The position numbers and the translations under genes are program-made. The notes beneath the pieces were generated by a model, which had not been told where the DNA came from, searched no databases, and saw only the letters and a program-made list of their open reading frames with translations. From Candidatus Neomarinimicrobiota bacterium (GTDB taxonomy: Bacteria; Fidelibacterota; Marinisomatia; Marinisomatales; TCS55), in NCBI GenBank assembly GCA_018651745.1, contig JABIDL010000041.1:26009-90008 (forward strand): a DNA stretch of 64,000 bases, written 5' to 3'. Below are positions 34,652-45,152 of this stretch, in pieces; position 1 is the stretch's first letter, and the number at the start of each line of letters is the position of its first letter.

Positions 34652-37504
34652 ATGATGAAAAAATCAGGAAAAAATATTGTTATTAAGGGTGCCCGCCAGC
34701 ACAATTTAAAAAATATTGATTTATCAATACCGCGCGATAAACTGGTTGTCATTACCGGTTTATCCGGCTCGGGCAAATCATCATTGGCTTTTGATACTAT
34801 TTATGCCGAGGGGCAGAGGCGTTATGTAGAATCTCTATCATCCTACGCCCGTCAATTTTTGGGTCTTATGGAAAAACCGGACATGGATCACATAGAAGGC
34901 CTTTCTCCAGCTATTTCAATTGAACAGAAATCCACTCAACGAAACCCAAGGTCAACCGTAGGAACCGTAACAGAAATTCACGATTACTTAAGGCTTTTAT
35001 TTGCACATATAGGAAAACCGAGTTGTTGGATATGTAAGCGCCCAATCCAAAGACAGACGGTCCAACAAATAGTTGATGGTGTTTGCAAGTTTCCCAAAGG
35101 AACGGGATTTAATATTTTAGCCCCGGTTGTGCGCGGGCGAAAAGGTGAACATAAAGGTGTATTTGAACAGGTGAGAAAAGAAGGCTTTTTACGAGTCAGG
35201 GTTGATGAAAAAATCAAAAAGTTGGAAAGTGCCATTAAGCTTGAAAAAAATAAAAAACATTCGATCGAAGTTGTCGTAGATCGCTTATCGCTGGAAGGCG
35301 ATTATAAAGACCGCCTAATAGAATCGGTAGAATTGGCACTTAAAATTGGATCCGGTCTTATCATTATTCAAGAGCTCCCTAAAAAGGACCACCTATTTAG
35401 CGAACATTTTTCCTGTCCCCATTGCGAAGTATCAATGGAAGAATTATCGCCTAGAATGTTTTCTTTTAATTCGCCTTATGGTGCATGCACGCATTGTGAT
35501 GGTTTGGGTGCTCATCGAGAAGTAGACCCGGAACTTGTAATCCCGGATAAATCTAAATCTATTATCCAAGGTGCAATAGCACCATTAGGAGAGCAACCGC
35601 GAGGGAATTGGTATGGAAGCATTTTGAAAAGTTTGTCAAAACATTATCAGTTTAACTTCACCACGCCGTGGATAAAGCTTGATAAAGATGTACGACATAT
35701 GTTGTTGTATGGTACTGGAGACAATGTATTTAAAATGAAATATTCGTCCAAACGGTGGACTGGTACGTATAGCGGAGGTTGGGAAGGAGCTGTTCATAAC
35801 CTCAATCGCCGGTATAATCAAACGCAATCTCATCATATTCAGGAATGGATTGAACAATTCATGAGCTTAAAATCTTGCCCCGAATGCGGCGGTTCTCGCT
35901 TGCGCCCGGAGAGCATGGCAGTATATGTTGGCAAGAAAAACTTAGGAGAAATTTCATCTTTATCTATTGTAAAAGCACAACAATATTTTTCTGAGCTTAC
36001 CCTTTCAAAAACAGAACAAATCATAGCAACCCAGATTCTAAAAGAAGTTCAAAATAGATTAAAATTTCTTGTAAATGTTGGTTTGGAATATTTAACACTA
36101 GACAGAGCCGCCGCCACACTTTCTGGCGGAGAGGCTCAACGTATAAGATTGGCAACCCAAATTGGATCCCAATTGGTAGGTGTCCTTTATATTCTTGACG
36201 AACCATCCATAGGATTACATCCCAGGGATAATTCTAGGTTATTAAATACGCTTAAAGTTTTACGTGATTTGGGAAATTCAATTCTGGTCGTGGAACACGA
36301 TAAGGAAACAATGGAAGAATCTGATGTGCTAATTGACCTTGGCCCAGGCGCAGGTGAGCATGGAGGCGAAATTGTATTTTCAGGGCCACCGCATAAAATC
36401 TTATCTTGCAAGAAATCAATTACTGGGAAATATTTATCCGGTAAAAAGTCGATTGATATACCGCCACAAAGGAGGAAAGGGAATGGGAAATCGCTAATCC
36501 TTAAAGGTGCTCGAGGCAACAATTTAAAAAAAATAACCGCATCGTTTCCACTTGGGAAAGTTATTGCAATTACCGGTGTTTCAGGGAGCGGAAAAAGCAC
36601 ATTAGTGAATGAAACTCTCTTCCCAGTATTAGCTCGGGAATTAAATCGCTCTCGGGCATATCCACTTCCTTATGATTCCATTGATGGATTGATGTATTTG
36701 GATAAAGTAATTGATATAGATCAAAAACCTATAGGCAGAACACCACGATCAAATCCTGCTACTTATACAGGTGTGTTTACTTTTATCCGCGACCTATTTT
36801 CTCAACTCCCAGACTCAAAAATACGTGGGTATAAGCCCGGTCGCTTCTCGTTTAATGTAAAAGGCGGTCGTTGTGAGTCTTGTTCGGGCGATGGAATTAT
36901 AAAAATTGAGATGAATTTTTTACCAGATGTTTATGTAACCTGTGAAATTTGTAAGGGTGCACGATACAACAATAAAACTTTGGAAATTCGCTATAAGGGT
37001 AAAAATATAGCGGATGTGTTAAATATGTCAGTTGAAAAAGCATTAGATTTTTTTCAACATATTCCTCCTGTTAACAAAAAACTGACCACACTTAACGAGG
37101 TTGGGCTCGGTTATATTCGTCTTGGTCAACAGGCAACTACATTGTCCGGAGGCGAAGCACAACGTGTAAAACTTGCTACAGAATTATCTAAAGCCAGCCG
37201 AGATCGAACATTATATATTTTAGACGAACCTACAACCGGGCTGCACTTTGAAGATGTCAATATGCTTTTATCAGTACTTCAAAGACTTGTTGATAAGGGA
37301 AACTCTGTGATAGTTATTGAACATAACCTAGACGTTATCAAGTCTGCAGATTGGGTTATTGATTTGGGACCAGAGGGCGGCGATGCTGGAGGTGAAATTC
37401 TTTTTTCAGGAACACCGGAAAATATAGTTAAAGATAAACGTTCCTATACGGGACAGTTTTTGAATCCGATTATCAACATGAAAAAAGTGAATGGGAAATC
37501 ATGA
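34652..37504 (+). CDS. uvrA: Excinuclease ABC subunit A
   Basis: A 950-residue UvrA. Two ABC ATPase cores are complete: Walker [15 protein letters not shown] near residue 34 and [15 protein letters not shown] near residue 646; signature sequences [14 protein letters not shown] and [14 protein letters not shown]; Walker [13 protein letters not shown] and [12 protein letters not shown]. Zinc-binding cysteine sets are present (CWIC, CPHC with CTHC, and CESCSGDG with CEICKGA). UvrA recognises DNA lesions and loads UvrB in nucleotide excision repair. Two ATG codons lie side by side at 34652 and 34655. Its stop overlaps the transketolase-like start by 4 bases. Confidence 0.97.
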   Translation: MMKKSGKNIVIKGARQHNLKNIDLSIPRDKLVVITGLSGSGKSSLAFDTIYAEGQRRYVESLSSYARQFLGLMEKPDMDHIEGLSPAISIEQKSTQRNPRSTVGTVTEIHDYLRLLFAHIGKPSCWICKRPIQRQTVQQIVDGVCKFPKGTGFNILAPVVRGRKGEHKGVFEQVRKEGFLRVRVDEKIKKLESAIKLEKNKKHSIEVVVDRLSLEGDYKDRLIESVELALKIGSGLIIIQELPKKDHLFSEHFSCPHCEVSMEELSPRMFSFNSPYGACTHCDGLGAHREVDPELVIPDKSKSIIQGAIAPLGEQPRGNWYGSILKSLSKHYQFNFTTPWIKLDKDVRHMLLYGTGDNVFKMKYSSKRWTGTYSGGWEGAVHNLNRRYNQTQSHHIQEWIEQFMSLKSCPECGGSRLRPESMAVYVGKKNLGEISSLSIVKAQQYFSELTLSKTEQIIATQILKEVQNRLKFLVNVGLEYLTLDRAAATLSGGEAQRIRLATQIGSQLVGVLYILDEPSIGLHPRDNSRLLNTLKVLRDLGNSILVVEHDKETMEESDVLIDLGPGAGEHGGEIVFSGPPHKILSCKKSITGKYLSGKKSIDIPPQRRKGNGKSLILKGARGNNLKKITASFPLGKVIAITGVSGSGKSTLVNETLFPVLARELNRSRAYPLPYDSIDGLMYLDKVIDIDQKPIGRTPRSNPATYTGVFTFIRDLFSQLPDSKIRGYKPGRFSFNVKGGRCESCSGDGIIKIEMNFLPDVYVTCEICKGARYNNKTLEIRYKGKNIADVLNMSVEKALDFFQHIPPVNKKLTTLNEVGLGYIRLGQQATTLSGGEAQRVKLATELSKASRDRTLYILDEPTTGLHFEDVNMLLSVLQRLVDKGNSVIVIEHNLDVIKSADWVIDLGPEGGDAGGEILFSGTPENIVKDKRSYTGQFLNPIINMKKVNGKS

Positions 37505-39825
37505 AAACGCCCAATGAGCTAAAGCGCGTGTTTCCGCATTGGGAAATCACAAAAGATCTTATTGATCAGTGTATTGATATTATGCTAAACCTTCGGCAAA
37601 GCGGGCATCCGGGAGGATCGAGATCTAAAGTGCATGGAATGGTCGTAACATTGCTTTCAGGCGCAATGAGGTGGGATATTCGTGATGCGGGCAAGCGATT
37701 TGGAGACAGATTTGTGCTAGTTGCAGGTCACGCAAACCCTGTTGTATATGCAACGCTTGCTGTATTAAATGAAGCAATGAGAATCAAGTTTTCACAAACT
37801 TTCAATCCAAAATATTCACATTTTAAAGGCAAAGAATATCAACTTGTTTGGGAAGATTTATTAACTCTTCGGAATAATAAAGGACTTCCCGGTCACGCCG
37901 AAATGGAAGGTAAAACTCTATTCTTTAAATTTAATACAGGACCAAGTGGTCATGGGTCGCCCCCAGCTGCCGGAGAAGCGCTAGCATTAAAATTTGCGAA
38001 TGTCCCCGATATTAAAGTATTTGCATTTGAGGGTGAAGGTGGAATTACTACAGGAGCGACTCATGAGACGATCAACTCCGCATGGGGTTTGGGGCTTGGG
38101 AATTTAATTTATTTTTTAGATTGGAATGATTATGGAATTGACAAGCGTCCTTTTAGTTCAATTATGTACGGTACGCCGGAGGATTGGTTTGGCTCTCATG
38201 GCTGGCACGTCGAAGGTACGATGTATGGAGAAGATTGGGATTTGTTGACCCAAGCTTATTATAATTTATTGGTAGAAAATGCGAATCCTAATCAGCCAAA
38301 AATCCTTTATTCAAAAATGAGAAAAGGCAGAGGATATTATAAATATGATAATGAAAGTCATGGAGCAGCCCATAAGCGAAATTCAGAATTATTTTGGAAA
38401 ACAAAAGAAGATTTTTCTCAAAAATATAATATTGAATTTAACAATTTTGGTAGAAGTGCGCCGGAATCGAAAGAAGCACAAATTGAAGAAGCACAATCCC
38501 TGTTCAAATCTGTTTTCTCTGTGCTGGAAACGAACCAGCCATTAGTGGATTATCTGGCGGACACTTTGGTTGAACTCGGTGAGTCTGTCCCTAATTCTAT
38601 TGAGTCCTGTAAAATACAAGTTCAAGATTCTTTTCAGATTAAATCTATTATTGATGGCGAGAATCTGCCGGACGAATTATTTCTTAACCCTGGCGAAAAA
38701 AGTGCAAATCGCATTGGATTCTCAAAAGTTGCCAGTTATATCAACACGCGGGCAAATGAAAAAATCGGCCACCCGTTGGTTGTAGCTATGAGCGCAGATC
38801 TTGCTGATTCTACCAATATATCCGGATTTGCAAAAGGTTGGGGCTCTACAGAAGATTCCGGTTTTTTTGATCGGAATAAAAACCTAGATAGTCCGCTGAT
38901 GCCACAAGGAATTACGGAATTTACTAATGCTGGAATGATGGCCGGTCTCGCTACCGTTAATTTTTCTAAGGATCCATATTCAAACTTTAATGGATTTTAT
39001 GGAGCAATGAGCACGTACGGATCTTTTAGCTATTTAAAATACGGTCCGATTAGGCTTTTTAGCCAAATAGCTCAGGATTCTGATTTAAAAATTGGGAAAT
39101 TGATTTGGGTTGTGAGCCATTCCGGGCCAGAAACCGCGGAAGACAGTCGAACTCATTTTGGTATTTTTGCTACAGGCGTTACACAACTTTTCCCCGATGG
39201 TCACATTATTAATATTCATCCATGGGAACACAATGAAGTTGCTCCGGCATTTGCAGCGGCCCTGGATACAGATGTGCCCATCATTGCAATCCACTTAACT
39301 CGACCGTCTATTGAAATTCCCAACAGAAAGGCTCTTGGGATGGCTTCATGTTTGACAGCCGCTAAGGGCGCTTATATAATTAGAGATTACGATATAAATA
39401 AAAAAAAGGAAGGCGTTGTAATTGTCCGCGGAACCAGTTCCACTAATTCTATTGTTAAGTTACTTCCACATATTGCTGAAAATGGCCCCAATGTTAAAAT
39501 TGTTTCAGCTATATCGTGGGGACTTTTTCAAAGACAAACGGACTCATATAGAAAATCAATCATTTCAGAAAATGAATTGGCAGATTTGATGATTATAACA
39601 AATGGCGCAAAACGACTTATGCATAAATGGTCCACGAATAAAATGGTTGATGATTATTCTATAAGCTCCGATTGGGATAACCGTTGGCGAACAGGTGGAT
39701 CTTTGAATGAAATAATATCGGAAGCACATTTAGATCCTAATAATATTCTAAAAGGGATAGAGCTTTTTGCTAAAAACAGACAAAAGCGTCTTTCGCAACT
39801 CATATCAGAGATTCCAAAGAGTTAA
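37501..39825 (+). CDS. Transketolase-like thiamine diphosphate enzyme, atypical
   Basis: A 774-residue thiamine-diphosphate enzyme with transketolase architecture. The N-terminal [14 protein letters not shown] fits the HPG substrate loop, and the ThDP motif region is [18 protein letters not shown] with DWNDYGID about 30 residues on; the usual GDG is GEG here. The catalytic glutamate region reads [18 protein letters not shown], compared with GVREHAM in normal transketolases. The C-terminal domain contains [18 protein letters not shown]. It is longer than typical transketolase (about 660). Probable role: two-carbon transfer in the pentose phosphate network or a related reaction; the changes make substrate assignment uncertain. 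Co-transcription with uvrA is suggested by the ATGA overlap. Confidence 0.78.
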   Translation: MKTPNELKRVFPHWEITKDLIDQCIDIMLNLRQSGHPGGSRSKVHGMVVTLLSGAMRWDIRDAGKRFGDRFVLVAGHANPVVYATLAVLNEAMRIKFSQTFNPKYSHFKGKEYQLVWEDLLTLRNNKGLPGHAEMEGKTLFFKFNTGPSGHGSPPAAGEALALKFANVPDIKVFAFEGEGGITTGATHETINSAWGLGLGNLIYFLDWNDYGIDKRPFSSIMYGTPEDWFGSHGWHVEGTMYGEDWDLLTQAYYNLLVENANPNQPKILYSKMRKGRGYYKYDNESHGAAHKRNSELFWKTKEDFSQKYNIEFNNFGRSAPESKEAQIEEAQSLFKSVFSVLETNQPLVDYLADTLVELGESVPNSIESCKIQVQDSFQIKSIIDGENLPDELFLNPGEKSANRIGFSKVASYINTRANEKIGHPLVVAMSADLADSTNISGFAKGWGSTEDSGFFDRNKNLDSPLMPQGITEFTNAGMMAGLATVNFSKDPYSNFNGFYGAMSTYGSFSYLKYGPIRLFSQIAQDSDLKIGKLIWVVSHSGPETAEDSRTHFGIFATGVTQLFPDGHIINIHPWEHNEVAPAFAAALDTDVPIIAIHLTRPSIEIPNRKALGMASCLTAAKGAYIIRDYDINKKKEGVVIVRGTSSTNSIVKLLPHIAENGPNVKIVSAISWGLFQRQTDSYRKSIISENELADLMIITNGAKRLMHKWSTNKMVDDYSISSDWDNRWRTGGSLNEIISEAHLDPNNILKGIELFAKNRQKRLSQLISEIPKS

Positions 39826-39913
39826 TTAAAGTCTTTACTTGGTGCCCCCACGGATCATTTTGTATCTTCTTGACTTGCAACTATGTCCAATTCAATCATT
39901 TCCTATATAATTC

Positions 39914-40939
39914 ATGACTGACACTTACATTACCGATCCTACTCGAATCGAAGACGATGTTGCTGTAGAATCAACACTGCGCCCTTCAAAGTTTGAAGAT
40001 TTTATTGGTCAGGAAGAATTAGTATCAAGCTTAAAACTTTACATCGAAGCAGCAAATAAAAGAGGTGAATCGCTAGACCATGTGCTACTGTTTGGGCCTC
40101 CCGGTCTCGGAAAAACAACTTTGGCAAATATAATATCCCGCGAACTTTCATCGGAATTAAAACTATCTTCCGGACCAGTACTTGAGCGTGCTGGAGATCT
40201 TGCGGGAATGCTTACAAATCTTCAACATCGGGATGTTTTTTTTATTGATGAAATCCACAGGTTGAATTCCGTAGTGGAAGAATATATGTATTCTGCAATG
40301 GAAGATTATCGAATTGAGATCATGATTGATAAAGGCCCAAGCGCCAGAAGCGTTCAGTTAAATTTGGAGCCTTTTACACTTGTTGGAGCAACGACTCGCC
40401 TGGGGAATATCACTTCCCCACTCAGAGATAGGTTTGGTGTTGTGCTTCGGGTGGATTATTATGATCATGATTCTCTATTTCAAATTGTAAATCGTTCAGC
40501 TGGAATACTAGAAGTGGATGTGGATGAAGATGGAGCCAAAGAAATTGGCAAAAGATCGCGCGGGACCCCCCGAATCGCAAACCGTATTTTACGTCGAACT
40601 CGCGACTATGCGGAAGTCAAAGCTGATGGTAAAATCACTCTTGATGTTGCAAAAAATTCTCTTGAATCGATGGGAATTGATGAAAATGGACTGGATGATA
40701 TGGATAGAAAAATATTATCAACTCTTATAGAAAAATTTCAAGGTGGACCAGTTGGCGGCAGCTCATTGTCTGTAGCAATTGGCGAAGATGCAACCACCAT
40801 TGAGGACGTGTACGAACCCTATTTAATAAAAGAAGGATTTATTCAACGGACATCCCGTGGGCGCATTGCCCAAGAGCGGGCGTTTAAGTTGTTGGGTAAA
40901 CCTCTATCTAAAAAACAACAGGAAAGGTTATTTGAATGA
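39914..40939 (+). CDS. ruvB: Holliday junction branch migration ATPase RuvB
   Basis: A 341-residue AAA+ motor. [20 protein letters not shown] at the start, Walker [18 protein letters not shown], Walker [12 protein letters not shown], sensor 1 [19 protein letters not shown] and the C-terminal winged helix [16 protein letters not shown] are all present. With RuvA and RuvC it migrates and resolves Holliday junctions. It overlaps queA by 4 bases, a pairing seen in many bacteria. Confidence 0.97.
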   Translation: MTDTYITDPTRIEDDVAVESTLRPSKFEDFIGQEELVSSLKLYIEAANKRGESLDHVLLFGPPGLGKTTLANIISRELSSELKLSSGPVLERAGDLAGMLTNLQHRDVFFIDEIHRLNSVVEEYMYSAMEDYRIEIMIDKGPSARSVQLNLEPFTLVGATTRLGNITSPLRDRFGVVLRVDYYDHDSLFQIVNRSAGILEVDVDEDGAKEIGKRSRGTPRIANRILRRTRDYAEVKADGKITLDVAKNSLESMGIDENGLDDMDRKILSTLIEKFQGGPVGGSSLSVAIGEDATTIEDVYEPYLIKEGFIQRTSRGRIAQERAFKLLGKPLSKKQQERLFE

Positions 40940-41988
40940 TTAGTAAAAAGAAGAAGTTTAAACTAACGGATTTTGATTATCAACTACCCAAAAAATATAT
41001 CGCTCAATATCCGGAGAAAAGGCGAGATCAGTCAAAATTGATGGTTGTACACCGAGACACGGGTGAAATTGAACATAAATTATTCAGCAACCTTGTTTCA
41101 TATACACGCAAAAATGATTTACTGATTACCAACAATACTCAGGTTTTTCCTGCGCGCCTTTTTGCCAGCAAAGATAGAACGGAAGCAAAAGTTGAAGTGT
41201 TTCTTTTAAGAGAGCTTGAAAATGATCTTTGGGAAGTGATGGTGCGTCCGGCAAGAAAAGTTAGAATCGGGAATAAATTGATGTTTACCAAAAAATTCCA
41301 CTGCGATGTTATTGATAATACAGTTTCTGGTGGCCGAGTAGTAAGATTTGAATATGACGGAGATCATATTTACAATATTATTGACCGAGTTGGCATTTCA
41401 CCCCTTCCACCCTATATTACGAGAGACCCGGAACCAATGGATAAAAAACGGTATCAAACTGTTTTCGCCAAAGAGCGCGGTGCTGTTGCGGCGCCAACGG
41501 CGGGGTTGCATTTTACCCAAGGGTTATTGAATCGGTTTGAAAAGAAAGGTGTAAAACATGCGAATGTAACACTTCATATTGGCTTAGGAACATTTCGACC
41601 AGTTCAAGTGGAAGATTTGAACCGACATCAGATGGATTCGGAATACTTTGAGGTTACACCGAAGACCGCACTCAAAATCAATGAAACAAAAAAGAAGCGC
41701 AGACGAGTATTTGCTGTTGGGACGTCAACAGTTCGTGCACTTGAAACAGTCGTTGTGTCGGGATTCCAAATTACTCCTAAGCGCGGTTGGACGGACAAAT
41801 TCATCTATCCACCGTACGACTTTAAAATGGTAGATGGTATGGTCACTAATTTTCATCAGCCCAAAAGCACCCTTATTATGATGGTATCAGCTTTTGCCGG
41901 ACGTGATCTTATTATGAAAGCCTATCGGGAAGCTAAAAAGAACGATTATCGCTTTTTGAGCTATGGCGATGCGATGCTTATTATCTAA
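40936..41988 (+). CDS. queA: tRNA preQ1(34) S-adenosylmethionine ribosyltransferase-isomerase
   Basis: A 350-residue QueA, with [20 protein letters not shown] at the start, [30 protein letters not shown], and [19 protein letters not shown] near the end. It transfers and rearranges the ribosyl part of S-adenosylmethionine onto preQ1 in tRNA, giving epoxyqueuosine. Its stop shares a base with the ispD start (TAATG). The junctions on both sides suggest a ruvB-queA-ispD-ispF-ispE transcript. Confidence 0.97.
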   Translation: MISKKKKFKLTDFDYQLPKKYIAQYPEKRRDQSKLMVVHRDTGEIEHKLFSNLVSYTRKNDLLITNNTQVFPARLFASKDRTEAKVEVFLLRELENDLWEVMVRPARKVRIGNKLMFTKKFHCDVIDNTVSGGRVVRFEYDGDHIYNIIDRVGISPLPPYITRDPEPMDKKRYQTVFAKERGAVAAPTAGLHFTQGLLNRFEKKGVKHANVTLHIGLGTFRPVQVEDLNRHQMDSEYFEVTPKTALKINETKKKRRRVFAVGTSTVRALETVVVSGFQITPKRGWTDKFIYPPYDFKMVDGMVTNFHQPKSTLIMMVSAFAGRDLIMKAYREAKKNDYRFLSYGDAMLII

Positions 41989-42671
41989 TGGTTTTTCCGG
42001 GTAAAGTGGGTGCTGTAATCCCGGCGGCAGGATCTGGGAAACGATTTGGCGAAAAGAAACAGTTCAAACAACTTGGTCGCCGACCACTTCTTTATAAAAC
42101 TCTTAAACCGTTTCTTGATTGTGATCTTGTCAGAGAAGTCGCAGTGGTTGTTCCCGAAGAAGATGTTGTTCAGATTCATCGCGAAATAAAATCAATTTCA
42201 AGCGCAACTAATTTATTTGTTGTGGCTGGTGGCAACTTGCGACAAAATTCTGTTCAAAGTGGCATTTTGGCCCTTTCTGAGGATTGTAGCTTAATCTGTA
42301 TTCACGATTGTGCCCGTCCGTTTGTTACTGAGGAAATGATTATTAGCACTATCAATGGATGCGAAGATACTGATGGATGTATTATTGCTGAGCCCTCAAT
42401 AGATACTGTTAAAAAAATTCAAAATGGATTTGTTGAAAAAACATTAGATCGAAAATATATATGGCTTGCCCAAACTCCACAAACTTTTCATAGAGATATT
42501 TTAATTAAGGCTCTTGAAAACGCACAGAATAATGAGATTATCGCTACCGACGAATCTTCATTAGTTGAGCGTATTGGTGGTAAGGTAAAAGTAATTGAAG
42601 GATTGCCTGGAAATAAAAAGATTACAAACCAACTGGATTGGAAAATTCTTGAGGCAGGAATCATTGATTAA
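41988..42671 (+). CDS. ispD: 2-C-methyl-D-erythritol 4-phosphate cytidylyltransferase
   Basis: A 227-residue cytidylyltransferase with VGAVIPAAGSGKRFGEKKQF at the start (nucleotide loop), VVVPEEDVV, GGNLRQNSVQSGILALSED, HDCARPFVTEEMI and AQTPQTFHRDIL. It makes CDP-methylerythritol in the non-mevalonate isoprenoid route. It directly overlaps the ispF start by 8 bases. Confidence 0.96.
   Translation: MVFPGKVGAVIPAAGSGKRFGEKKQFKQLGRRPLLYKTLKPFLDCDLVREVAVVVPEEDVVQIHREIKSISSATNLFVVAGGNLRQNSVQSGILALSEDCSLICIHDCARPFVTEEMIISTINGCEDTDGCIIAEPSIDTVKKIQNGFVEKTLDRKYIWLAQTPQTFHRDILIKALENAQNNEIIATDESSLVERIGGKVKVIEGLPGNKKITNQLDWKILEAGIID
42651..42659 (+). promoter_or_regulatory. Shine-Dalgarno region that fixes the ispF TTG start
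   Basis: GAGGCAGGA lies just upstream of TTG at 42664 and inside the ispD end. No ATG lies nearby in frame, and family alignment starts at this TTG. Confidence 0.65.
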
Positions 42672-43140
42672 ATCTGGAATAGGATTTGATGTTCATGCCT
42701 TAGCCGATGGCGAAACCTTTATTATTGGCGGGGTAGATATTAAATCGGAAAAAGGTTCAGTTGGCCACTCGGACGGCGATGCTCTTATTCATGCGATTGT
42801 AGATGCTATTCTAGGTGCTGCCGGGTTGGGAGATATTGGGAATTTGTTCCCCAGTAAAGACGATCGGTGGAAAAATGTTGATAGTAAGCAGTTCCTTTCA
42901 CGCACTTTGAAAGAAATAGAAAAATCAAGCTTAGAAATCGTTCATATAGATAGCACAATCATCCTAGAAAAACCAAATTTAGCCGAATATATTCCGCAGA
43001 TGCGTTATCAAATTGCCTATACTTTAAGGGTTGATGAAACTTCGGTGTCTGTGAAAGCAACTACCACAGACAAACTAGGGATTATCGGCAAAGGAGAAGG
43101 TGTCGCTGCTATGGCCATTGCCACCCTCTCTTCAATCTGA
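42664..43140 (+). CDS. ispF: 2-C-methyl-D-erythritol 2,4-cyclodiphosphate synthase
   Basis: A 158-residue IspF beginning with a TTG start: LIKSGIGFDVHAL carries the metal ligands Asp and His in FDVHA. VGHSDGDALIHAIVDAILGA, IGNLFPSKDDRW, and VSVKATTTDKLGIIGKGEG complete the family. An in-frame ATG at 42595 would add 23 residues read from ispD sequence and was rejected. It cyclises CDP-methylerythritol 2-phosphate. Length is normal for the family. Confidence 0.95.
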   Translation: MIKSGIGFDVHALADGETFIIGGVDIKSEKGSVGHSDGDALIHAIVDAILGAAGLGDIGNLFPSKDDRWKNVDSKQFLSRTLKEIEKSSLEIVHIDSTIILEKPNLAEYIPQMRYQIAYTLRVDETSVSVKATTTDKLGIIGKGEGVAAMAIATLSSI

Positions 43141-43145
43141 TCATT

Positions 43146-43985
43146 ATGAATTCCTTGTCATTCCTAGCTCGCGCCAAGGTTAACATTGGTTTAAAAATCC
43201 TCAGGCGACGCGAAGATGGCTATCACACCATTTCTACTCTTTTCCAAGAAATGGATTTTCATGATACAATACACATCAGCATGGAAAGCTCAGCCTTTTC
43301 GCTTACCACAAATTCCCCATCAATCCCGACTGACGAAACCAACATTTGCTACAAAGCATGGAAAACTCTAAAGGATACATATCCAAAGGTTGGTGGTATT
43401 TCAATTTATATTGATAAGCAAATTCCTGTAGGATCGGGTCTTGGTGGCGGATCGTCTAACGCAGCAGCTGTTGTGAAGGGGTTGAATAAACTATATCATA
43501 TTGGATTGACCAAAGAAAACCTAAATAAATTGGCAGTAAAGATTGGGTCCGATGTCCCCTTTTTTATTTGTGGTGGAACTCAGGTTGGTGATGGAGTTGG
43601 TGAAAAACTTACTCCTATTCAACAGAAGATTAGAGGGACATATCTTTTAGTTGTTCCATCATTTACAATCAGTACATCTTGGGCATATGGGCAAGTTAAA
43701 AACTCATTGGAGAACAAGAATCAGACAACTAACTTCGCCGACCTTTTAGAAAGGGAACCTATTCCTTTCAAGCTGTTTGAGAATGAATTCGAAGATGTGG
43801 TAATTCCTGCATATCCAGAAATTGGCGACATTAAATCCAGAATGATAGCGTCTGGTGCAGTGTTTGCGAGTTTGTCGGGTAGCGGTTCGACTGTGTTTGG
43901 AATTTTCAGCGACGAAACTTTAGCATTAGAAGCGGATCGAAAGTTCAAACCACAGTATCGTACTGTTCTCACCCACCCAGTTTAA
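43146..43985 (+). CDS. ispE: 4-diphosphocytidyl-2-C-methyl-D-erythritol kinase
   Basis: A 279-residue GHMP kinase: ARAKVNIGLKILRRREDGYH at the start, the ATP loop PVGSGLGGGSSNAAAV, IGSDVPFFICGGTQVGDGVG, and SLSGSGSTVFGIF near the end. It phosphorylates CDP-methylerythritol. With ispD and ispF it completes three consecutive MEP-pathway steps in one run. Confidence 0.96.
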   Translation: MNSLSFLARAKVNIGLKILRRREDGYHTISTLFQEMDFHDTIHISMESSAFSLTTNSPSIPTDETNICYKAWKTLKDTYPKVGGISIYIDKQIPVGSGLGGGSSNAAAVVKGLNKLYHIGLTKENLNKLAVKIGSDVPFFICGGTQVGDGVGEKLTPIQQKIRGTYLLVVPSFTISTSWAYGQVKNSLENKNQTTNFADLLEREPIPFKLFENEFEDVVIPAYPEIGDIKSRMIASGAVFASLSGSGSTVFGIFSDETLALEADRKFKPQYRTVLTHPV

Positions 43986-44030
43986 TATCCAGATTATCAG
44001 AATTTTTCATCTTCATTAAGTAGGGCCTAT

Positions 44031-44101
44031 TGGGATATTATTTGATGGAAAAATCCGGATTGCTAGTCCGGCTAATGGTGGTTCGAATCCACTCTTCCCA
44101 A
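44031..44101 (+). tRNA. tRNA-like sequence with GCT (serine) anticodon and short variable loop; possibly degenerate
   Basis: The T-arm is perfect (GGTGG, TTCGAAT, CCACT) and the anticodon arm is a 5-bp stem CCGGA/TCCGG with loop TTGCTAG, giving anticodon GCT. The acceptor can form T-A, three G-C and A-T pairs, but positions 6-67 and 7-66 mismatch. The D-stem is ATTT/AAAT only, and the base between D-stem and anticodon stem is missing. Serine tRNAs have a long variable arm; this has about five bases. It lies 4 bases before tRNA-Gln and has the same length (71). No CCA is encoded. Confidence 0.45.
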
Positions 44102-44105
44102 CTAT

Positions 44106-44176
44106 TGCCGGGTCGTCTAAGGGCAGGACCGCGGCCTTTGACGCCGTTAATCTTGGTTCGAATCCAAGCCCGGCAA
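44106..44176 (+). tRNA. tRNA-Gln (TTG)
   Basis: Acceptor TGCCGGG pairs with CCCGGCA, discriminator A. D-arm with GGG, anticodon stem GCGGC/GCCGT (one G-T pair) with loop CTTTGAC giving anticodon TTG for CAA, and T-arm CTTGG/CCAAG with TTCGAAT loop. The weak T1-A72 pair is characteristic of glutamine tRNAs. CCA is not encoded. It sits between ispE and prs. Confidence 0.93.
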
Positions 44177-44190
44177 CTAAAGAAAACATT

Positions 44191-45138
44191 ATGAGTGAAA
44201 GAAAACTAAAAATATTTTCAGGACGTAGCAATCCCGAACTTGCTAAGGGCATTGCCGATCAACTGAATCTGTCACTTGGCGATATTTCTATAAAAAATTT
44301 CGCAGATGGTGAACTCTGGATAAAATTTGAAGAGAATATTCGTGGAGATGATGTTTTCATTATTCAATCCACAAATTCTCCAGCGCAAAACATTCTTGAG
44401 CTTACGTTAATGCTGGATGCTGCTGTGAGAGCTTCTGCCCAACGAGTTACAGCAGTCGTTCCATATTTTGGTTATGGGAGGCAAGACAGAAAAGACCAGC
44501 CAAGAGTTCCTATTTCTTCGCGTGTATTGGTAGATATGTTTACGGCCGCAGGCGCCAATCGATTAATTTCAATGGATTTACATTCCACACAAATCCAGGG
44601 GTTTGCTTCTATTCCTTTTGATCATTTATACAGCCGAATGGTTCTTTTAGAGGAAATAAAAAAATTAGAATTAGAAAAGGACAACTGTGTTGTGCTTGCT
44701 CCTGACGTTGGGTCTGCTTTGATGAGTCAGGCATATGCCAAGAGATTGGGGATGCACTTCGCTTTGATTGAGAAGAGACGATATGAACATAACCGAGCCG
44801 AGGTTACTCATTTAATTGGCGATTTAAAAGACAGACATGTTTTAATCATTGATGATATGATAGACACAGCGGGCACGACGGTCAATGCGGCTACCGCAGC
44901 AAAAGAAAATGGCGCAAAATCTGTTACTGCGATTGCAACGCATGCCATTTTATCGGGTCCAGCAGTTGAAAGAATTAAAGAGTCAAATATTTCTAACCTT
45001 ATTGTAACGGATACTTTAGAAATACCTGAAGACAAAAAAATGGAACAAATGAAAATAATCACAGTCTCCCAAATATTTGGGCAGGCAATTCAACGAATTC
45101 ACACAGGCGAATCGGTCAGTGCCCTGTTTGAATTTTAA
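44191..45138 (+). CDS. prs: Ribose-phosphate pyrophosphokinase
   Basis: A 315-residue PRPP synthase: KLKIFSGRSNPELAKGIADQ, then GELWIKFEENIRGDDVFIIQ, PYFGYGRQDRKDQPRVPISS, and the PRPP loop VLIIDDMIDTAGTTVNAAT. It makes phosphoribosyl pyrophosphate for nucleotide, histidine and tryptophan synthesis. It precedes rplY by 14 bases, a prs-rplY-pth order common in bacteria. Confidence 0.97.
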   Translation: MSERKLKIFSGRSNPELAKGIADQLNLSLGDISIKNFADGELWIKFEENIRGDDVFIIQSTNSPAQNILELTLMLDAAVRASAQRVTAVVPYFGYGRQDRKDQPRVPISSRVLVDMFTAAGANRLISMDLHSTQIQGFASIPFDHLYSRMVLLEEIKKLELEKDNCVVLAPDVGSALMSQAYAKRLGMHFALIEKRRYEHNRAEVTHLIGDLKDRHVLIIDDMIDTAGTTVNAATAAKENGAKSVTAIATHAILSGPAVERIKESNISNLIVTDTLEIPEDKKMEQMKIITVSQIFGQAIQRIHTGESVSALFEF

Positions 45139-45152
45139 AAAGGAGCGATCTC

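Noticed and set aside
39869..39911. TTGACT and TATAAT boxes before ruvB
   Set aside because: The boxes are about 30 bases apart, too far for a normal promoter, and the TATAAT ends just before the ATG.
42595..42663. N-terminal extension of ispF from an ATG at 42595
   Set aside because: The 23 extra residues are another-frame reading of ispD, and family alignment starts at the TTG at 42664.
44016..44252. Minus-strand open frame of 78 codons with GFEPRL- and GFEPP-type words
   Set aside because: These words are the antisense reading of tRNA T-arms (GGTTCGAATCC), a well-known false protein. The region holds the two tRNA genes.
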